This document shows positions 12,700 to 13,171 of a stretch of DNA of 13,171 nt, piece after piece. The stretch's first letter is position 1. Each line of letters starts with the position of its first letter. The notes below the pieces were generated by a model that was not told where the DNA came from, ran no database searches, and worked only from the letters and a program-made list of their open reading frames with translations. The stretch covers positions 1 through 13,171 of the forward strand of contig JANQKH010000899.1 of assembly GCA_028281215.1 (NCBI GenBank), given 5' to 3'. Position numbers and translations under genes: made by a program. This DNA comes from Phycisphaeraceae bacterium (GTDB lineage: Bacteria > Planctomycetota > Phycisphaerae > Phycisphaerales > Phycisphaeraceae).

Positions 12700-13171
12700 T
12701 CAAAACACCGGTTCCTCCAACGGCACCGGGCACAGTTCTTTTCCGAGGGAGCATGCGTCGCAGTGGCAGCCTTCCCACAGGGCGTCGAATTGTTCCTGCA
12801 CGGCGTCGATCAAGTCGGAGCTTTTCGTCCAGATGCCCCACTCGAAGTTGCGGCGGGTGTCGCCTTTCGCCCCCAAGCCGGCGCCGGTCAGGTTCGCGCT
12901 GCCGAGGTACATCGATTCGCAATCGATGATGACTGTCTTGCCGTGGAGGCGGGGACAGCGGCGGACGGTGACGCCTTTGCCCTTGGCCAGTTTGAGTTGG
13001 CGGATCGCCGGCCCGCTCGGCACGCCGGCGTGGAGCAATCTTGTTTCAACGCCTTTGTCCGCCAGGCGGTGCAAAATGGAAACGATCGATTCACTTCGCC
13101 GACCGGTCCCGACGGGCACCATCATCGCTTTGTAGTCGGCGGTGCCGATGGTGATGCTGGTCTTCGCCTTA
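12700..13171 (-). CDS. PLD-like domain protein, N-terminally cut by the window edge
   Basis: The C-terminal 157 codons are visible. The frame is open from the stop at 12700-12702 to base 13170, and reads AKTSITIGTADYKA ahead of the internal MMVPVG, so the gene begins outside the window. The diagnostic element is HGKTVIID followed by MYLGSANLTGAGL: this is the H-x-K-x4-D (HKD) motif of the phospholipase D superfamily with its usual GSANLT tail. Only this HKD copy is visible; full-length members are monomers with two or dimers with one. The extreme C-terminus has a Cys cluster, CHCDACSLGKELC, followed by PVPL, which could bind zinc or an iron-sulfur cluster. Roles in the superfamily range from nucleases and helicase-linked restriction to phospholipid enzymes. 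The substrate cannot be chosen from this fragment. Confidence 0.75.
   Translation of the reverse strand, partial: KAKTSITIGTADYKAMMVPVGTGRRSESIVSILHRLADKGVETRLLHAGVPSGPAIRQLKLAKGKGVTVRRCPRLHGKTVIIDCESMYLGSANLTGAGLGAKGDTRRNFEWGIWTKSSDLIDAVQEQFDALWEGCHCDACSLGKELCPVPLEEPVF

Overview
The window looks like a chromosomal segment of a planctomycete-type bacterium (Planctomycetota, perhaps near the Phycisphaerae). This is inferred from gene content, not from a marker gene. The indications are a PEP-CTERM protein, secreted beta-propeller proteins (NHL, FG-GAP), a Tat-exported propeller, lipoproteins including a mono-heme cytochrome, two-helix small membrane proteins, fairly high GC and many short palindromic intergenic repeats. 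There is no rRNA, tRNA, CRISPR array, integrase or transposase. It is mostly accessory or housekeeping DNA with short operons, not an obvious defence or mobile island.

Layout. 15-2425 (+): a nitroreductase-family flavoprotein coupled through an ATGA overlap to a GT1-type glycosyltransferase. 2467-3998 (-): a soluble sulfite-oxidase-like molybdoenzyme and a sulfotransferase-like protein, separated by a twin-palindrome repeat that also supplies the sulfotransferase stop codon. 4105-4617 (-): a lipoprotein cytochrome c. 4839-7755 (+): a tight three-gene run of Tat-exported NHL propeller, secreted DUF6528-like propeller (8-nt overlap) and SAM-dependent methyltransferase. The methyltransferase carries a second twin-palindrome repeat inside its coding sequence without loss of frame. 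7943-10324 (+): a secreted FG-GAP protein, a translationally coupled two-helix membrane protein, then a diverged second copy of the unit made of a decayed FG-GAP tail and a paralogous membrane protein. 10603-11358 (+): a PEP-CTERM protein with a strong promoter, long leader and intrinsic terminator. 11533-12051 (+): an acidic, His/Asp-rich lipoprotein. 12246-12641 (+): a small two-helix membrane protein. 12700-13171 (-): a PLD-family protein whose N-terminus lies beyond the window.

How the genes may work together. The NHL, DUF6528-like and FG-GAP proteins are all predicted to be exported propellers, as expected of a planctomycete envelope or extracellular protein set. The nitroreductase and glycosyltransferase probably act on the same small molecule. 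No single pathway ties the window together.

The most interesting structures are not genes. They are two composite palindromic repeats resembling BIME or REP pairs (one inside a gene), a four-unit heptamer repeat bracketed by a 12-bp direct repeat, and a 580-bp-offset duplication that keeps a fragment of the upstream gene's 3' end in front of the second copy of the small membrane protein gene.
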